Position numbers and translations under genes: made by a program. A stretch of 64,000 nt of DNA, from NCBI RefSeq assembly GCF_014117445.1, contig NZ_CP059851.1:1984001-2048000 (forward strand). Direction: 5' to 3'. This document shows positions 41,675 to 50,929 of this stretch, in pieces. A model generated the notes under the pieces. It worked only from the letters and a program-made list of their open reading frames with translations, was not told the DNA's origin and searched no databases. Numbering within the stretch: position 1 is the stretch's first letter; each line of letters opens with the position of its first letter. Source of the stretch: Sandaracinobacteroides saxicola. Lineage in GTDB: Bacteria; Pseudomonadota; Alphaproteobacteria; Sphingomonadales; Sphingomonadaceae.

Positions 41675-42550
41675 ATGAACAAACTTCTCGAGATCTGCGC
41701 CCACAAACGCACCCAGGTCGCCGCCCGCAAACCCCGCGGCCTCGGCCACCTGCCGCCGCCGGGCACCCCCCGCGGCTTCGAAGCCGCCCTGCGCGCCGCC
41801 ACCCCCATGGCCCTGATCGCCGAAATCAAGAAGGCCAGTCCTTCCAAAGGCCTGATCCGCGCCGACTTCGACCCTCCGGCCCACGCCCGCGCCTACACCG
41901 CCGGCGGCGCCACCGCCCTCTCCGTCCTCACCGACGAACGCTACTTCCAGGGCCACGACAACCATCTCGTCGCCGCCCGCGCCGCCTGCCCGCTCCCCGT
42001 GCTGCGCAAGGACTTCATGGTCGATCCCTGGCAATGCGCCGAAGCCCGCGCGCTCGGCGCCGATGCCATCCTCATCATCGTCGCCGCCCTCGAAAACAAC
42101 GAGATGGCCGACATCGAAGCCGCCGCCCACGAAGCGGGCCTCGATGTCCTTATCGAAGTGCATGACGAAGCCGAACTGGACCGCGCCCTTACCCATCTCA
42201 AGACCCGCCTGATCGGCATCAACAACCGCAATCTCAAGACCTTCGAGGTCGATCTTCAAACCACGATCCGCCTTGCCAGCCTTACCCCGCCCAACGTGCT
42301 CCTCGTCTGCGAAAGCGGCATCGCCAACCACGCCGACTGCCTGGCGATGGCCGATCACGGCGTCCGCACCTTCCTCGTCGGCGAAAGCCTGATGCGCCAA
42401 CCCGATCTCGAAGCCGCTACCCGCACCCTCCTCTCCCCCTGCGAAGCGGGGGGAGCGACTCACGGCGCAGCCGCGGCGGTGGGGGGCAGCTCTCCCCCGG
42501 CACGGGGGAGCGACTCGCCGCAGGCGAGCGGAGGGGGCCAGCCGGCATGA
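41675..42550 (+). CDS. trpC: Indole-3-glycerol phosphate synthase with repeat-derived C-terminal tail
   Basis: 291 residues from ATG 41675. Core TIM barrel: [98 protein letters not shown] and FLVGESLMR give all catalytic residues. Converts CdRP to indole-glycerol phosphate in tryptophan synthesis. The last about 40 residues (from [11 protein letters not shown] to ASGGGQPA) are encoded by two palindromic elements (42431-42543) and are not part of the fold. Stop overlaps the moaC ATG. Confidence 0.95.
   Translation: MNKLLEICAHKRTQVAARKPRGLGHLPPPGTPRGFEAALRAATPMALIAEIKKASPSKGLIRADFDPPAHARAYTAGGATALSVLTDERYFQGHDNHLVAARAACPLPVLRKDFMVDPWQCAEARALGADAILIIVAALENNEMADIEAAAHEAGLDVLIEVHDEAELDRALTHLKTRLIGINNRNLKTFEVDLQTTIRLASLTPPNVLLVCESGIANHADCLAMADHGVRTFLVGESLMRQPDLEAATRTLLSPCEAGGATHGAAAAVGGSSPPARGSDSPQASGGGQPA
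42431..42543. repeat. Two adjacent palindromic elements (copies 4a and 4b) inside trpC
   Basis: Copy 4a (42431-42490): CTCTCCCCCTGCGAAGCGGG-type arms, variant middle, GGTGGGGGGCAGC. Copy 4b (42491-42543): TCTCCCCCGGCACGGGGGAG, CGACTCGCCGCAGGCGAGCG, GAGGGGGCCAGC. They end 3 bp before the moaC start and are read in frame as the TrpC tail. Confidence 0.85.
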
Positions 42551-43014
42551 CCCTCACCCATCTCGACGCCGCTGGCCAGGCCCATATGGTCGACATCGGT
42601 TCCAAACCCGCCACCGCCCGCCGCGCCATCGCCCGAGGCACGATCACCATGTCCGCCGCCGCCCGCGCCGCCATCGCCACCGGCACCGCCCCGAAGGGCG
42701 ACGTCCTCGCCACCGCCCGCATCGCCGGCATCATGGCGGCCAAGCAGACCGCCGGCCTCATTCCGCTCTGCCATCCGCTGCCGCTGGACGCCGTGTCGCT
42801 CGACCTCAGCCTCACCGACACCGGCGTCACGGCCACGGCCACGGTCGGCACCACCCACGGCACCGGCGTCGAAATGGAGGCGATGACGGCCGTCAGCATC
42901 GCCCTCCTCACCCTCTACGACATGGCCAAATCCATCGACAAGGCCATGATCATCAACGATATTCGCCTCATCCTGAAGGAAGGCGGCAAATCCGACACCT
43001 ACCATGCCCCCTGA
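42547..43014 (+). CDS. moaC: Cyclic pyranopterin monophosphate synthase accessory protein MoaC
   Basis: 155 residues. [79 protein letters not shown] and KEGGKSDTY are the full MoaC signature including the catalytic Lys and Asp near DMAKSIDK. Makes cPMP from the MoaA product in molybdenum cofactor synthesis. Overlaps trpC (4 nt) and moeA (11 nt). Confidence 0.97.
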   Translation: MTLTHLDAAGQAHMVDIGSKPATARRAIARGTITMSAAARAAIATGTAPKGDVLATARIAGIMAAKQTAGLIPLCHPLPLDAVSLDLSLTDTGVTATATVGTTHGTGVEMEAMTAVSIALLTLYDMAKSIDKAMIINDIRLILKEGGKSDTYHAP

Positions 43015-44185
43015 ACGTCTCTCGGTCGATGCCGCCCAGGCTAGGCTGCTCGCCACGCCGCCCCTGCCTGCCGAAACCGTCCCGCTCGCCGACGCCGCCA
43101 ATCGCGTCCTCGCCGCGGATCTCGCCTTCCGCCTCACCCAGCCGCCCTTCGCCGCCAGCGCCATGGACGGTTACGCCATCCGCTGGCAGGACATGCCCGG
43201 CCCCTGGTCAGTGGTGGGAGAGGCCGCTGCCGGCCACCCCTGGACAGGCATGCTCGGCCCGCATGAGGGCCTCCGAATCTTCACCGGCGCCCCCGTCCCC
43301 GCCGGCGCCGACACCGTCATCGTCCAGGAAGACACCCACAGCAGCGCCGGCACGCTCACCCTGACCCGCTCCGGGCCCGCACATGCAGGCGCCCACATCC
43401 GCCCCGCCGGCCTCGATTTCGCCGCCGGGGCGCCCGCCCTTCCCGCCGGCACCCGCCTCACCCCCGCGCGCCTGGGCCTGCTCGCCGCCGGCGGTCATGC
43501 CACGCTGCCCGTCCACTGCCGACCCCGCGTCACGCTGATCGCCACCGGGGACGAGCTGGTGCCGCCCGGCACCACGCCGGCCCCAGGCCAGATCATCAGC
43601 AGCAACGGCGCCATGCTCGCCGCCCTGCTGACCGCCACCGGCGCCATTGTAACGGATGCCGGCATCGTCGCCGACGACCGCGAAACGCTCGCCCAGGCCC
43701 TCCAATCCGCCGACGCCGACATCCTGGTGACCATCGGTGGCGCCAGCGTCGGCGATCATGACCTGATCCACCCCGTCCTCACCGGCCTCGGCGCCCGTCT
43801 CGATTTCTGGAAGCTCGCCCTCAAACCCGGCAAGCCCCTGCTCGCCGGCACGCTCGGCGGCACCCGCGTCATCGGCCTCCCCGGCAACCCGGTCAGCGCC
43901 TTCGTCTGCGCGCTGCTGTTCGTCGCGCCGCTCATCCGCCATCTCTCGGGCGACCCCCACCCCCTGCCCTTCACCGAAACCGCCCGCCTCACCGCGCCAC
44001 TCCCCGCCAACGGCGACCGCCGCGACCATCTGCGCGCCACCCTCGGCCCCGATGGCGTCACGCCCGCCCCCCGCCAGGACAGCTCGATGCTGACCATCCT
44101 CGCCACCGCCGACGCCCTCATCGTCCGCCCCGAAAACGCCCCCGCCGCCGGGATCGGCGAAGCCGTTCACATCATTCGGCTTTGA
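43004..44185 (+). CDS. moeA: Molybdopterin molybdenumtransferase MoeA
   Basis: 393 residues. [113 protein letters not shown]. Inserts molybdate into adenylylated molybdopterin. Co-transcribed with moaC; 88 bp separate it from lexA, where a new promoter occurs. Confidence 0.96.
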   Translation: MPPERLSVDAAQARLLATPPLPAETVPLADAANRVLAADLAFRLTQPPFAASAMDGYAIRWQDMPGPWSVVGEAAAGHPWTGMLGPHEGLRIFTGAPVPAGADTVIVQEDTHSSAGTLTLTRSGPAHAGAHIRPAGLDFAAGAPALPAGTRLTPARLGLLAAGGHATLPVHCRPRVTLIATGDELVPPGTTPAPGQIISSNGAMLAALLTATGAIVTDAGIVADDRETLAQALQSADADILVTIGGASVGDHDLIHPVLTGLGARLDFWKLALKPGKPLLAGTLGGTRVIGLPGNPVSAFVCALLFVAPLIRHLSGDPHPLPFTETARLTAPLPANGDRRDHLRATLGPDGVTPAPRQDSSMLTILATADALIVRPENAPAAGIGEAVHIIRL

Positions 44186-44197
44186 ATGATTGCCCCC

Positions 44198-44229
44198 TTG
44201 ACAGGCCCGCTTTTGTTCCCCTAATGTCT
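44198..44229 (+). promoter_or_regulatory. lexA promoter with near-consensus LexA box
   Basis: TTGACA (44198-44203) and TAATGT (44222-44227) with an 18-bp spacer form a good promoter. The LexA box GTTCCCCTAATGTCT (44215-44229; GTTC-N7-GTCT, one mismatch to GTTC-N7-GTTC) overlaps the -10, as expected for autoregulation. Confidence 0.65.
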
Positions 44230-44273
44230 CATCACTGTTCCTTGTGCAGGTGTGGGTAACAGAGGGATACGCT

Positions 44274-44945
44274 ATGCTGACGCGCAAACAACATGAGCTG
44301 CTGGTGTTCATCAACGATCGCCTTGCCGAAACCGGCGTCTCTCCCTCGTTCGAGGAGATGAAGGAAGCGCTGGCACTCAAGTCCAAATCCGGCGTCCATC
44401 GCCTGATCGGCGCGCTGGAAGAACGCGAGTTCCTGCGCCGCCTGCCCAACCGCGCCCGCGCGCTGGAGGTCGTGAAACTGCCCGAGGCCATGAAGGCCGG
44501 CGTGCAGAAGGCCGCGGATGCCGGCCGCGCTGTCCTCCGCGCCGCCGCCCAGGTGGCCAATGACATCATCGAAATCCCGATGGCCGGCCGCATCGCCGCC
44601 GGTTCCCCGATCGAGGCGATCGAGGATCGCGCCATGCTGCAGGTGCCCGCCATGCTGCTCGGCAGCGGCGACCATTATGCGCTGGAGGTCAGCGGCGATT
44701 CGATGATCGACGCCGGCATCTTCGACGGCGACTATGCCCTCATCCGCAAGACCGAAGAGGCACGCGACGGCGACATCGTCGTCGCGCTCATCGACGACAG
44801 CGAAGCCACGCTCAAATATCTCCACCGGGACAAGGGCCTGATCCGGCTCGATCCAGCGAACAGCGCCTACCAGCCGCAAATCTACCCGCCGCGCCGCGTC
44901 CGGGTGCAGGGCCGCCTTGCCGGCCTGCTCCGCCGCTATCACTGA
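44274..44945 (+). CDS. lexA: SOS repressor LexA
   Basis: 223 residues from ATG 44274 ([10 protein letters not shown], the canonical alphaproteobacterial start; an earlier in-frame start is not needed). Winged-helix domain [27 protein letters not shown]; autocleavage site Ala109-Gly110 in RIAAGSP; catalytic Ser143 in SGDSMIDAG and Lys181 in ATLKYL. RecA-stimulated self-cleavage derepresses SOS genes, among them probably the radical SAM gene at 36748. Confidence 0.97.
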   Translation: MLTRKQHELLVFINDRLAETGVSPSFEEMKEALALKSKSGVHRLIGALEEREFLRRLPNRARALEVVKLPEAMKAGVQKAADAGRAVLRAAAQVANDIIEIPMAGRIAAGSPIEAIEDRAMLQVPAMLLGSGDHYALEVSGDSMIDAGIFDGDYALIRKTEEARDGDIVVALIDDSEATLKYLHRDKGLIRLDPANSAYQPQIYPPRRVRVQGRLAGLLRRYH

Positions 44946-44979
44946 CACGCGGGTGCCGCCCGTTGCCGAGACGCGGGCC

Positions 44980-45357
44980 ATGCTCGCCGGCATGAACGCC
45001 GTGCGCATGCCGGGCCGCTGGCGTTTCTCCACGCTTGCCGCACCCGATCCGGCCCTGCGTGCCGCCGCCATCGGGTCCTTTCAGGAGGCTGAGGGCGAAA
45101 CCCTGATCCTCCCTCACGACATCGCCGTCGCCCACGGCCTCCCTGATGGACCGGTCATGGCGTACATCACCCTCACCGTCCATTCGGCGCTCGATGGCGT
45201 CGGACTCACCGCCGCCGTCGCCCAGGCGCTCGCTGCCGCCCACATCCCCTGCAACATGGTCGCCGCCTTCCACCACGACCACATCTTCGTGCCCGTCACC
45301 CAGGCCGAAACCGCACTTGCCATTCTCCACCGCCTGCAATCAACGCATCAGGGCTGA
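44980..45357 (+). CDS. ACT domain-containing protein (COG3602 type)
   Basis: 125 residues from ATG 44980. Tandem ACT-like modules: WRFSTL … EGETLILPHDIAVAHGL and YITLTVHSALDGVGLTAAVAQALAAAHIPCNMVAAFHHDHIFVP. The family is thought to bind amino acids; role unknown. 34 nt after lexA and possibly co-transcribed; its 3' end overlaps the convergent methyltransferase gene by 10 nt. Confidence 0.82.
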   Translation: MLAGMNAVRMPGRWRFSTLAAPDPALRAAAIGSFQEAEGETLILPHDIAVAHGLPDGPVMAYITLTVHSALDGVGLTAAVAQALAAAHIPCNMVAAFHHDHIFVPVTQAETALAILHRLQSTHQG

Positions 45358-45947
45358 ACCCCCTTGCGGAACAGCAGCGTCAGGTTGTTCGCCGGCATCG
45401 CCACCACCCCTTCCAACCGCAGTCCCGCGCCCGCAGCGCAGGCTTCCACATCCGCCACTCGTCGCAAGCCCCAGCGCGCATTCCGCGCCCGCAGGTCGGC
45501 ATCGAACGCCGCATTGCTCGGCGCCAGCGCCACCCCGTCCCGCACGAACGGCCCATAAAGCAGCAACAGCCCGCCCGCCGGCAATAGCCGCCCCGCGCCC
45601 GCCATCAGGCCTTCGGTCGCCGCCCACGGGCTGATGTGCACTATGTTGATGCACAGGATCACATCCGCTGCCACCACCGGCCAATCCGCCAGTGCGACAT
45701 CCAGCGCCAAGGGCGGCAGCACATTCGCCAATCCTGCACAATGCGCCGCTACCGAAGCCCTCGCCTCGTCCGACGGATCGCTCGGCTGGAACCGCAACCC
45801 CGTCAGTGCCGCGGCGAAATGCGCCACATGTTCCCCCGTGCCGGACGCCACCTCCAGCACCAGGCCATGTGCCGGCAACAGCGGCCGAATCACCTCCAGG
45901 ATCGCGCCCCGGTTGCGCAGCGCGGCGGGCGAAGACAGGGCATTCAT
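45348..45947 (-). CDS. DUF938 family SAM-dependent methyltransferase
   Basis: 199 residues. LVLEVASGTGEHVAHFAAAL (SAM site), LRFQPSDPSDEARAS, DVILCINIVHISPWAATEGLMAGAGRLLPAGGLLLLYGPF and MPANNLTLLFRK are typical of DUF938. Substrate unknown. Single gene, divergent from marR. Confidence 0.88.
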   Translation of the reverse strand: MNALSSPAALRNRGAILEVIRPLLPAHGLVLEVASGTGEHVAHFAAALTGLRFQPSDPSDEARASVAAHCAGLANVLPPLALDVALADWPVVAADVILCINIVHISPWAATEGLMAGAGRLLPAGGLLLLYGPFVRDGVALAPSNAAFDADLRARNARWGLRRVADVEACAAGAGLRLEGVVAMPANNLTLLFRKGVQP

Positions 45948-46004
45948 GGCCCCACCCTAGTCGGCACATTGGCGCCGGCAACCCCATGCCCTACACTCCA
46001 CCCC

Positions 46005-46460
46005 ATGCTTCGCCTCGACGATTTCCTGCCCTACCGCCTCTCGCTGGCCTCCAATGCCGTCAGCGCCGCCATCGCCCGCGTCTATGACGCGCAGTTCGGC
46101 CTGAAAATCCCCGAATGGCGCGTCGTCGCCGTGCTCGCCGAACATGCCGCCCTCACCCAGGCCGAACTGTGCGATCGCACCGCCATGGACAAGATGACCA
46201 TCTCCCGCGCCGTCACCGCCCTCTCCGCACGCCGGCTCGCCACCCGCGATACCGACGGTACCGACCGCCGCGCCAGGCGGGTCCGCCTTACCGCCGCGGG
46301 CACCGCGCTCTACACCCGCGTCGCACCCGAAGCGCTCCGCATGGAAAGCAAACTCCTCGCCAGCCTGTCCCCGGCCGACGTTGCCCACCTCACCGCCACC
46401 CTTGCCCGCCTGCAACAAGCCGCCAGCGCGCTTGACGGATTTAGTAACAATGGTTACTAA
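46005..46460 (+). CDS. MarR family transcriptional regulator
   Basis: 151 residues. Winged helix: IPEWRVVAVLAEHAALTQAELCDRTAMDKMTISRAVTALSARRLATRDTDGTDRRARRVRLTAAG. Placed immediately upstream of the homogentisate genes, so most likely their repressor, sensing a tyrosine-pathway metabolite as HmgR-type regulators do (inference). A strong inverted repeat lies across its own last codons. Confidence 0.9.
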   Translation: MLRLDDFLPYRLSLASNAVSAAIARVYDAQFGLKIPEWRVVAVLAEHAALTQAELCDRTAMDKMTISRAVTALSARRLATRDTDGTDRRARRVRLTAAGTALYTRVAPEALRMESKLLASLSPADVAHLTATLARLQQAASALDGFSNNGY

Positions 46461-46467
46461 ATCCGTC
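46434..46467. promoter_or_regulatory. 15-bp perfect inverted repeat between marR and hppD
   Basis: Left arm GACGGATTTAGTAAC (46434-46448) and right arm GTTACTAAATCCGTC (46453-46467) are exact complements with a 4-nt AATG centre. It overlaps the marR stop and ends 17 bp before the hppD GTG. The TTAGTAAC/GTTACTAA core is a plausible MarR operator; as RNA it would be a very stable stem-loop. Confidence 0.7.
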
Positions 46468-46484
46468 GCAGCAGGAGCGCGCGC

Positions 46485-47549
46485 GTGACCGACAAATTCG
46501 CCGACAATTTCATGGGCCTCAACGGCTTCGAGTTCGTCGAGTTCACCTCCCCCGAACCCGAGAAGCTCGCCCGGCTGTTCACCGCGCTCGGCTTCCGCCA
46601 CGCCGGCACGCACCGCAGCAAGAAGGTGCGCCGCTACACCCAGGGGGACATCAACTTCCTGCTCAACTGGGACGAAAGCGGCCAGGTCGCGGATTTCCGC
46701 GCCCACCGCGGCCCCAGCGCCAACGCCATGGCCTTCCGTGTGAAGGACGCGCGCGCCGCGCTGGCTGAAGCCGTCCGGCGCGGCGCCGAGCCCGTCACCG
46801 GTGCCGTTGGCCCGATGGAACTGAACATCCCCGCCATCCGCGGCATCGGCGGCGCCAACCTCTATCTGGTGGAGGAACGCCAGCCCGACATCTACGCCGT
46901 CGATTTTGAATCCGTCGACAGCCCCGACATCGGCGTCGGCCTGCACACGCTCGACCACCTCACCCACAATGTCGGCCGCGGCCAGATGGCGCGCTGGGCG
47001 GACTATTACGAACGCATTTTCGGCTTCCGCGAAATCCGCTACTTCGACATCCAGGGCCAGAAGACCGGCCTCTTTTCAAAGGCGATGACAGCACCGGACA
47101 ACAAGATACGGATTCCCTTGAATGAATCCCAGGACGAACACAGCCAGATCGAGGAGTTCCTGAAAGCCTACAACGGCGAAGGCATCCAGCACATCGCGCT
47201 CGCCACCGACGATATCTTCGCCACCGTCGATGCCCTGAGAGCCAATGGCATCGCCTTCCAGGACTCGCCCGACACCTATTTCGACCTGATCGACAAGCGC
47301 CTCCCCGGCCATGGCCATGATATCGAGGCGATGCGCCGGCGCCGCATCCTGATCGACGGCGCTCCCGAAACCGGCGGCGGGCTTTTGTTGCAGATCTTCA
47401 CCGAAAACATGATCGGCCCGATCTTTTTCGAGATCATCCAGCGCAAGGGCAATGACGGCTTCGGCGAAGGCAATTTCAAGGCGCTGTTCGAAAGCCTCGA
47501 ACTCGACCAGATGCGACGCGGCGTCATCCCGGCCGGCATGCGCGCCTGA
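46485..47549 (+). CDS. hppD: 4-hydroxyphenylpyruvate dioxygenase
   Basis: 354 residues, GTG start with GCAGGAGCG upstream. Two vicinal-oxygen-chelate domains; iron ligands in [11 protein letters not shown] (His), [11 protein letters not shown] (His) and [13 protein letters not shown] (Glu), with [17 protein letters not shown] before. Converts 4-hydroxyphenylpyruvate to homogentisate in tyrosine breakdown. First gene of hppD-hmgA-fahA. Confidence 0.97.
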   Translation: MTDKFADNFMGLNGFEFVEFTSPEPEKLARLFTALGFRHAGTHRSKKVRRYTQGDINFLLNWDESGQVADFRAHRGPSANAMAFRVKDARAALAEAVRRGAEPVTGAVGPMELNIPAIRGIGGANLYLVEERQPDIYAVDFESVDSPDIGVGLHTLDHLTHNVGRGQMARWADYYERIFGFREIRYFDIQGQKTGLFSKAMTAPDNKIRIPLNESQDEHSQIEEFLKAYNGEGIQHIALATDDIFATVDALRANGIAFQDSPDTYFDLIDKRLPGHGHDIEAMRRRRILIDGAPETGGGLLLQIFTENMIGPIFFEIIQRKGNDGFGEGNFKALFESLELDQMRRGVIPAGMRA

Positions 47550-48787
47550 TGGGCCTCGGCGACCATCACGAGAGCGAGGTTCTCCCCGGCGTCCTCCCCA
47601 TCGGCCGCAATTCGCCGCAACGACCGGCGCATGGCCTCTATGCCGAGCAACTCAGCGGCACCGCCTTCACCGCGCCACGCCACCAGAACCGCCGCAGTTG
47701 GCTCTACCGGCGCACGCCCTCCGCCGCCCACGCCGCCTTCACGCCCCTGTCGCACCCGCGCCTGCTGACCGGCCCCTTTGCCAGCCCGCCCGCCCCCAAC
47801 CGCCTGCGCTGGGATCCGCTGCCGCTGCCCACCGCCCCCACAGACTGGCTTGACGGCCTCGTCACCTGGGCCGGCAACGGCGATCCGGACAGCGGCCAGG
47901 GCGTCGCCCTCCACCTCTACGCCGCCAACAGCAGCATGAACCGCGCCTTCTTCGATGCCGACGGCGAACTCCTCCTCATCCCCCAGGCCGGCACGCTGAA
48001 CATCACCACCGAATTCGGTCCCCTCACCGCCCCGCCCGGTCATATCGCCTTGATCCCGCGCGGTGTCCGCTTCCGCATCGCGCTCGATGGCCCCGCCACC
48101 GGCTATGTCTGCGAAAACTACGGCGCGCCCTTCACTCTGCCCGAACTCGGCCCGCTCGGCAGCAACGGCCTCGCCTCCGCACGCGATTTCATCGCGCCGA
48201 ATGCCGCCGCCGAACCCGATGCACCCACCACCCTCGTGCAGAAATTCGGTGGCCACCTCTGGCAGACGCGCCTGCCGCACACCCCTTTCGACGTGCTCGG
48301 CTGGCATGGCAACCTCTGCCCCCATGTCTATGATCTCGCACGGTTCAACGCCATCGGCACGGTCAGCTTCGATCACCCCGACCCGTCGATCTTCACCGTC
48401 CTCACCAGTCCGTCGGACACGCCCGGCACCGCCAACGCCGATTTCGTCATCTTTCCGCCGCGCTGGATGGTCGCCGAGGACACGTTCCGCCCGCCCTGGT
48501 TCCACCGCAACGTGATGAGCGAATATATGGGCCTGATCCACGGTGCCTATGACGCAAAAGAAGGCGGCGGCTTCGTCCCCGGCGGCGGCTCGCTGCACAA
48601 CCGGATGAGCGCGCACGGCCCCGACGCCATTACCCACGCCCGCGCCAGCAGTGCCGACCTGAAACCGGTGAAGCTGGACAACACGCTGGCGTTCATGGTG
48701 GAAACGCGCATGCCCTATCGCCTCACCGACCAAGCCGCGCGCACGCCGCAACCCGATTATGATGCTGTCTGGAGCGGCTTTCGATGA
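47549..48787 (+). CDS. hmgA: Homogentisate 1,2-dioxygenase
   Basis: 412 residues, TGATG overlap with hpp[69 protein letters not shown] and [21 protein letters not shown] carry the His/Glu iron ligands. Opens homogentisate to maleylacetoacetate. Length is slightly below the usual about 430-440 but all motifs are present. Confidence 0.96.
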   Translation: MGLGDHHESEVLPGVLPIGRNSPQRPAHGLYAEQLSGTAFTAPRHQNRRSWLYRRTPSAAHAAFTPLSHPRLLTGPFASPPAPNRLRWDPLPLPTAPTDWLDGLVTWAGNGDPDSGQGVALHLYAANSSMNRAFFDADGELLLIPQAGTLNITTEFGPLTAPPGHIALIPRGVRFRIALDGPATGYVCENYGAPFTLPELGPLGSNGLASARDFIAPNAAAEPDAPTTLVQKFGGHLWQTRLPHTPFDVLGWHGNLCPHVYDLARFNAIGTVSFDHPDPSIFTVLTSPSDTPGTANADFVIFPPRWMVAEDTFRPPWFHRNVMSEYMGLIHGAYDAKEGGGFVPGGGSLHNRMSAHGPDAITHARASSADLKPVKLDNTLAFMVETRMPYRLTDQAARTPQPDYDAVWSGFR

Positions 48788-50076
48788 CCGATCCCGCCAC
48801 CGACCCGACGCTCGATCCCGACATGCGCAGCTGGGTTCCCGGCGCCGACGGCCACCCAGATTTCCCGGTGCAGAACCTGCCCCACTGCGTCTTCTCCACC
48901 CCCGGCACCGGCGTTAGGGGCGGCATGCGCATCGGGGACTGGCTGCTCGACCTCGGCCTTATCGCCCCGCGCCTCCAGGGGGAACCCGGCACCGCGATGG
49001 CGCTCGCTGCCGCCGCACCGCTCAACGCCTTCCTCGCCGCCGGCCCCGGCGCCCGCCGCATGGTGCGCGAAGCGGCCTTCGCCGTCCTCACCCTCGACCA
49101 GCTGCGCGCCCTCGGCGAAAGCGCGCTCGTGCCGCTTGCCGACGCCACCCTGCACCTGCCCTGCGCCATCGGCGACTACACCGATTTCTACGCCGGCATC
49201 CATCACGCCGTGAAGGTCGGCAGCCTGTTCCGGCCGGACAATCCGCTGCTGCCCAACTACAAACATGTGCCCATCGGCTACCACGGCCGTGCATCGTCGG
49301 TCGTGCCGTCGGGCACCGCCATCCACCGCCCGCACGGCCAGCTCGCCGGCCCCGATGGCCCGCGCTTCGCGCCCGCCGAACGGCTCGATATCGAGCTCGA
49401 ACTCGGCCTCTGGATCGGCACCGGCAATGCCCCCGGCACCCCCATCCCGATTCAGCAGGCCGCGGACCATATCGCCGGCTACTGCCTACTGAACGACTGG
49501 TCCGCCCGCGACATCCAGGCCTGGGAGTATCAGCCGCTGGGGCCCTTCCTCGCCAAGAGCTTCGCCACCAGCATCAGCCCCTACGTCATCACGCCCGATG
49601 CCCTGCGGCCCTTTCGCACCGCCCAGGCGGCACGCCCCGATGGCGACCCCGCCCCCCTGCCCTACCTCGGCGATCCTGCCGACCAGGCCCGCGGCGCGCT
49701 CGCCCTCAACCTGGAGGTCTGGCTCTCCACCGCCGCCATGCGCGCCGCCGGCCTGCCGGAAACCCGCATCAGCGCCAGCGACGCCCGCCACCTTTATTGG
49801 ACCCCGGCGCAGATGGTCGCCCACCACAGCAGCAACGGCTGCAACCTCCGCCCTGGGGACCTGTTCGGCAGCGGCACGATCAGCGGGCCGACGCCCGGCA
49901 GCGAAGGCAGCCTGCTCGAAGCCACCAACGGCAGCAAAGCCCCGCTGACCCTGCCCGGCGGCGAAACCCGCACATTTTTGCAGAGCGGCGACCGCATCAC
50001 GCTCCGCGCCTGGGCCGAAGCCCCCGGCCACGCCCGCATCGGCTTTGGCGACTGCACCGGCGAGATTGTCGGCTAA
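48784..50076 (+). CDS. fahA: Fumarylacetoacetase
   Basis: 430 residues, ATGA overlap with hmg[89 protein letters not shown] and [19 protein letters not shown] are the eukaryote-like FAH motifs with the catalytic His and metal-binding acidic residues. Cleaves fumarylacetoacetate. The maleylacetoacetate isomerase gene that often follows is missing here. Confidence 0.96.
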   Translation: MTDPATDPTLDPDMRSWVPGADGHPDFPVQNLPHCVFSTPGTGVRGGMRIGDWLLDLGLIAPRLQGEPGTAMALAAAAPLNAFLAAGPGARRMVREAAFAVLTLDQLRALGESALVPLADATLHLPCAIGDYTDFYAGIHHAVKVGSLFRPDNPLLPNYKHVPIGYHGRASSVVPSGTAIHRPHGQLAGPDGPRFAPAERLDIELELGLWIGTGNAPGTPIPIQQAADHIAGYCLLNDWSARDIQAWEYQPLGPFLAKSFATSISPYVITPDALRPFRTAQAARPDGDPAPLPYLGDPADQARGALALNLEVWLSTAAMRAAGLPETRISASDARHLYWTPAQMVAHHSSNGCNLRPGDLFGSGTISGPTPGSEGSLLEATNGSKAPLTLPGGETRTFLQSGDRITLRAWAEAPGHARIGFGDCTGEIVG

Positions 50077-50807
50077 CCCGCCGCGCGCAACCACCCCGTC
50101 ACGCTCAGCCGCTGCCCCGTGGCGAAACTGCTCACCTGGCTTACGCTGTGCGGATGCGGCACCGCGAACAAGGACAGGCTGTTCCACGCCGGCGCCCATG
50201 CCTCTGACCGGCCAGCGTCGTGCAGCAGCAGTAATCCGCCCCAATCCGCCCGCCAATCCCGCGTCAGGTTCAGCACATAGGCGGCGCGCCGGTGCTTCCC
50301 CGCCACATCATCGTCATGCACCGTCAGGAAATCGCCCGCGGAATAAAGCGTCGCCTGCGCATCCAGCAGCGCCACATCCGCCACCCCGGTCACCGCCCGC
50401 AGCAACACCAGCACCGGCCCGCTGTTCAGAAAATCTCCGAACCGCGACAGCAGGCTCCCGTCCGCCGCCCGCCCCGCGGCATCGTCCGCCACCCGCAGCC
50501 CCTCGAACCGATACTGAAACCCGCGCGCCGCCTGGGCATTCACCGCCGCCTCCAGCGCCGCGCGCCGCTCCGCGCTGAACCCCGCGCGCGTCTCCCGGTC
50601 CAATTCGAACCACTTCTCACCGCTGTTGATATGCTGTTTCCAGTCGTCGCGCGCCAGCAGGTGCGCCGCCAGCCTGTCTGCGCAATCGTCACGCAGAAAC
50701 GGGGCGATCCGCACCCGCCCCCGCGCTGCGAAGGCCCCCCGCAACGCCTCCACGTCCAGATCAGGATGCAGCCAAAACCCCGTCATCGCCCCCGACAACC
50801 CCGCCAT
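50073..50807 (-). CDS. 2-oxoglutarate/Fe(II)-dependent oxygenase (prolyl-hydroxylase type)
   Basis: 244 residues. Double-stranded beta-helix with FLTVHDDDVAGKHRRAAYVLNLTRDW (HxD), GGLLLLHD, distal His in VPHPHSVSQV and the 2-oxoglutarate Arg in GQRLSVTGWLR. N-terminus FAARGRVRIAPFLRDDCADRL is typical of the Ofd1/P4H-like group that hydroxylates proteins or small molecules. ATG 50807 used (an internal ATG eight codons on is possible). Convergent with fahA by 4 nt. Confidence 0.85.
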   Translation of the reverse strand: MAGLSGAMTGFWLHPDLDVEALRGAFAARGRVRIAPFLRDDCADRLAAHLLARDDWKQHINSGEKWFELDRETRAGFSAERRAALEAAVNAQAARGFQYRFEGLRVADDAAGRAADGSLLSRFGDFLNSGPVLVLLRAVTGVADVALLDAQATLYSAGDFLTVHDDDVAGKHRRAAYVLNLTRDWRADWGGLLLLHDAGRSEAWAPAWNSLSLFAVPHPHSVSQVSSFATGQRLSVTGWLRAAG

Positions 50808-50811
50808 GAGA

Positions 50812-50886
<75 letters not shown>

Positions 50887-50929
50887 CCACTCACGGGAGG
50901 CGCGCCCTTGCCGCAACTGTCCACGCAAG

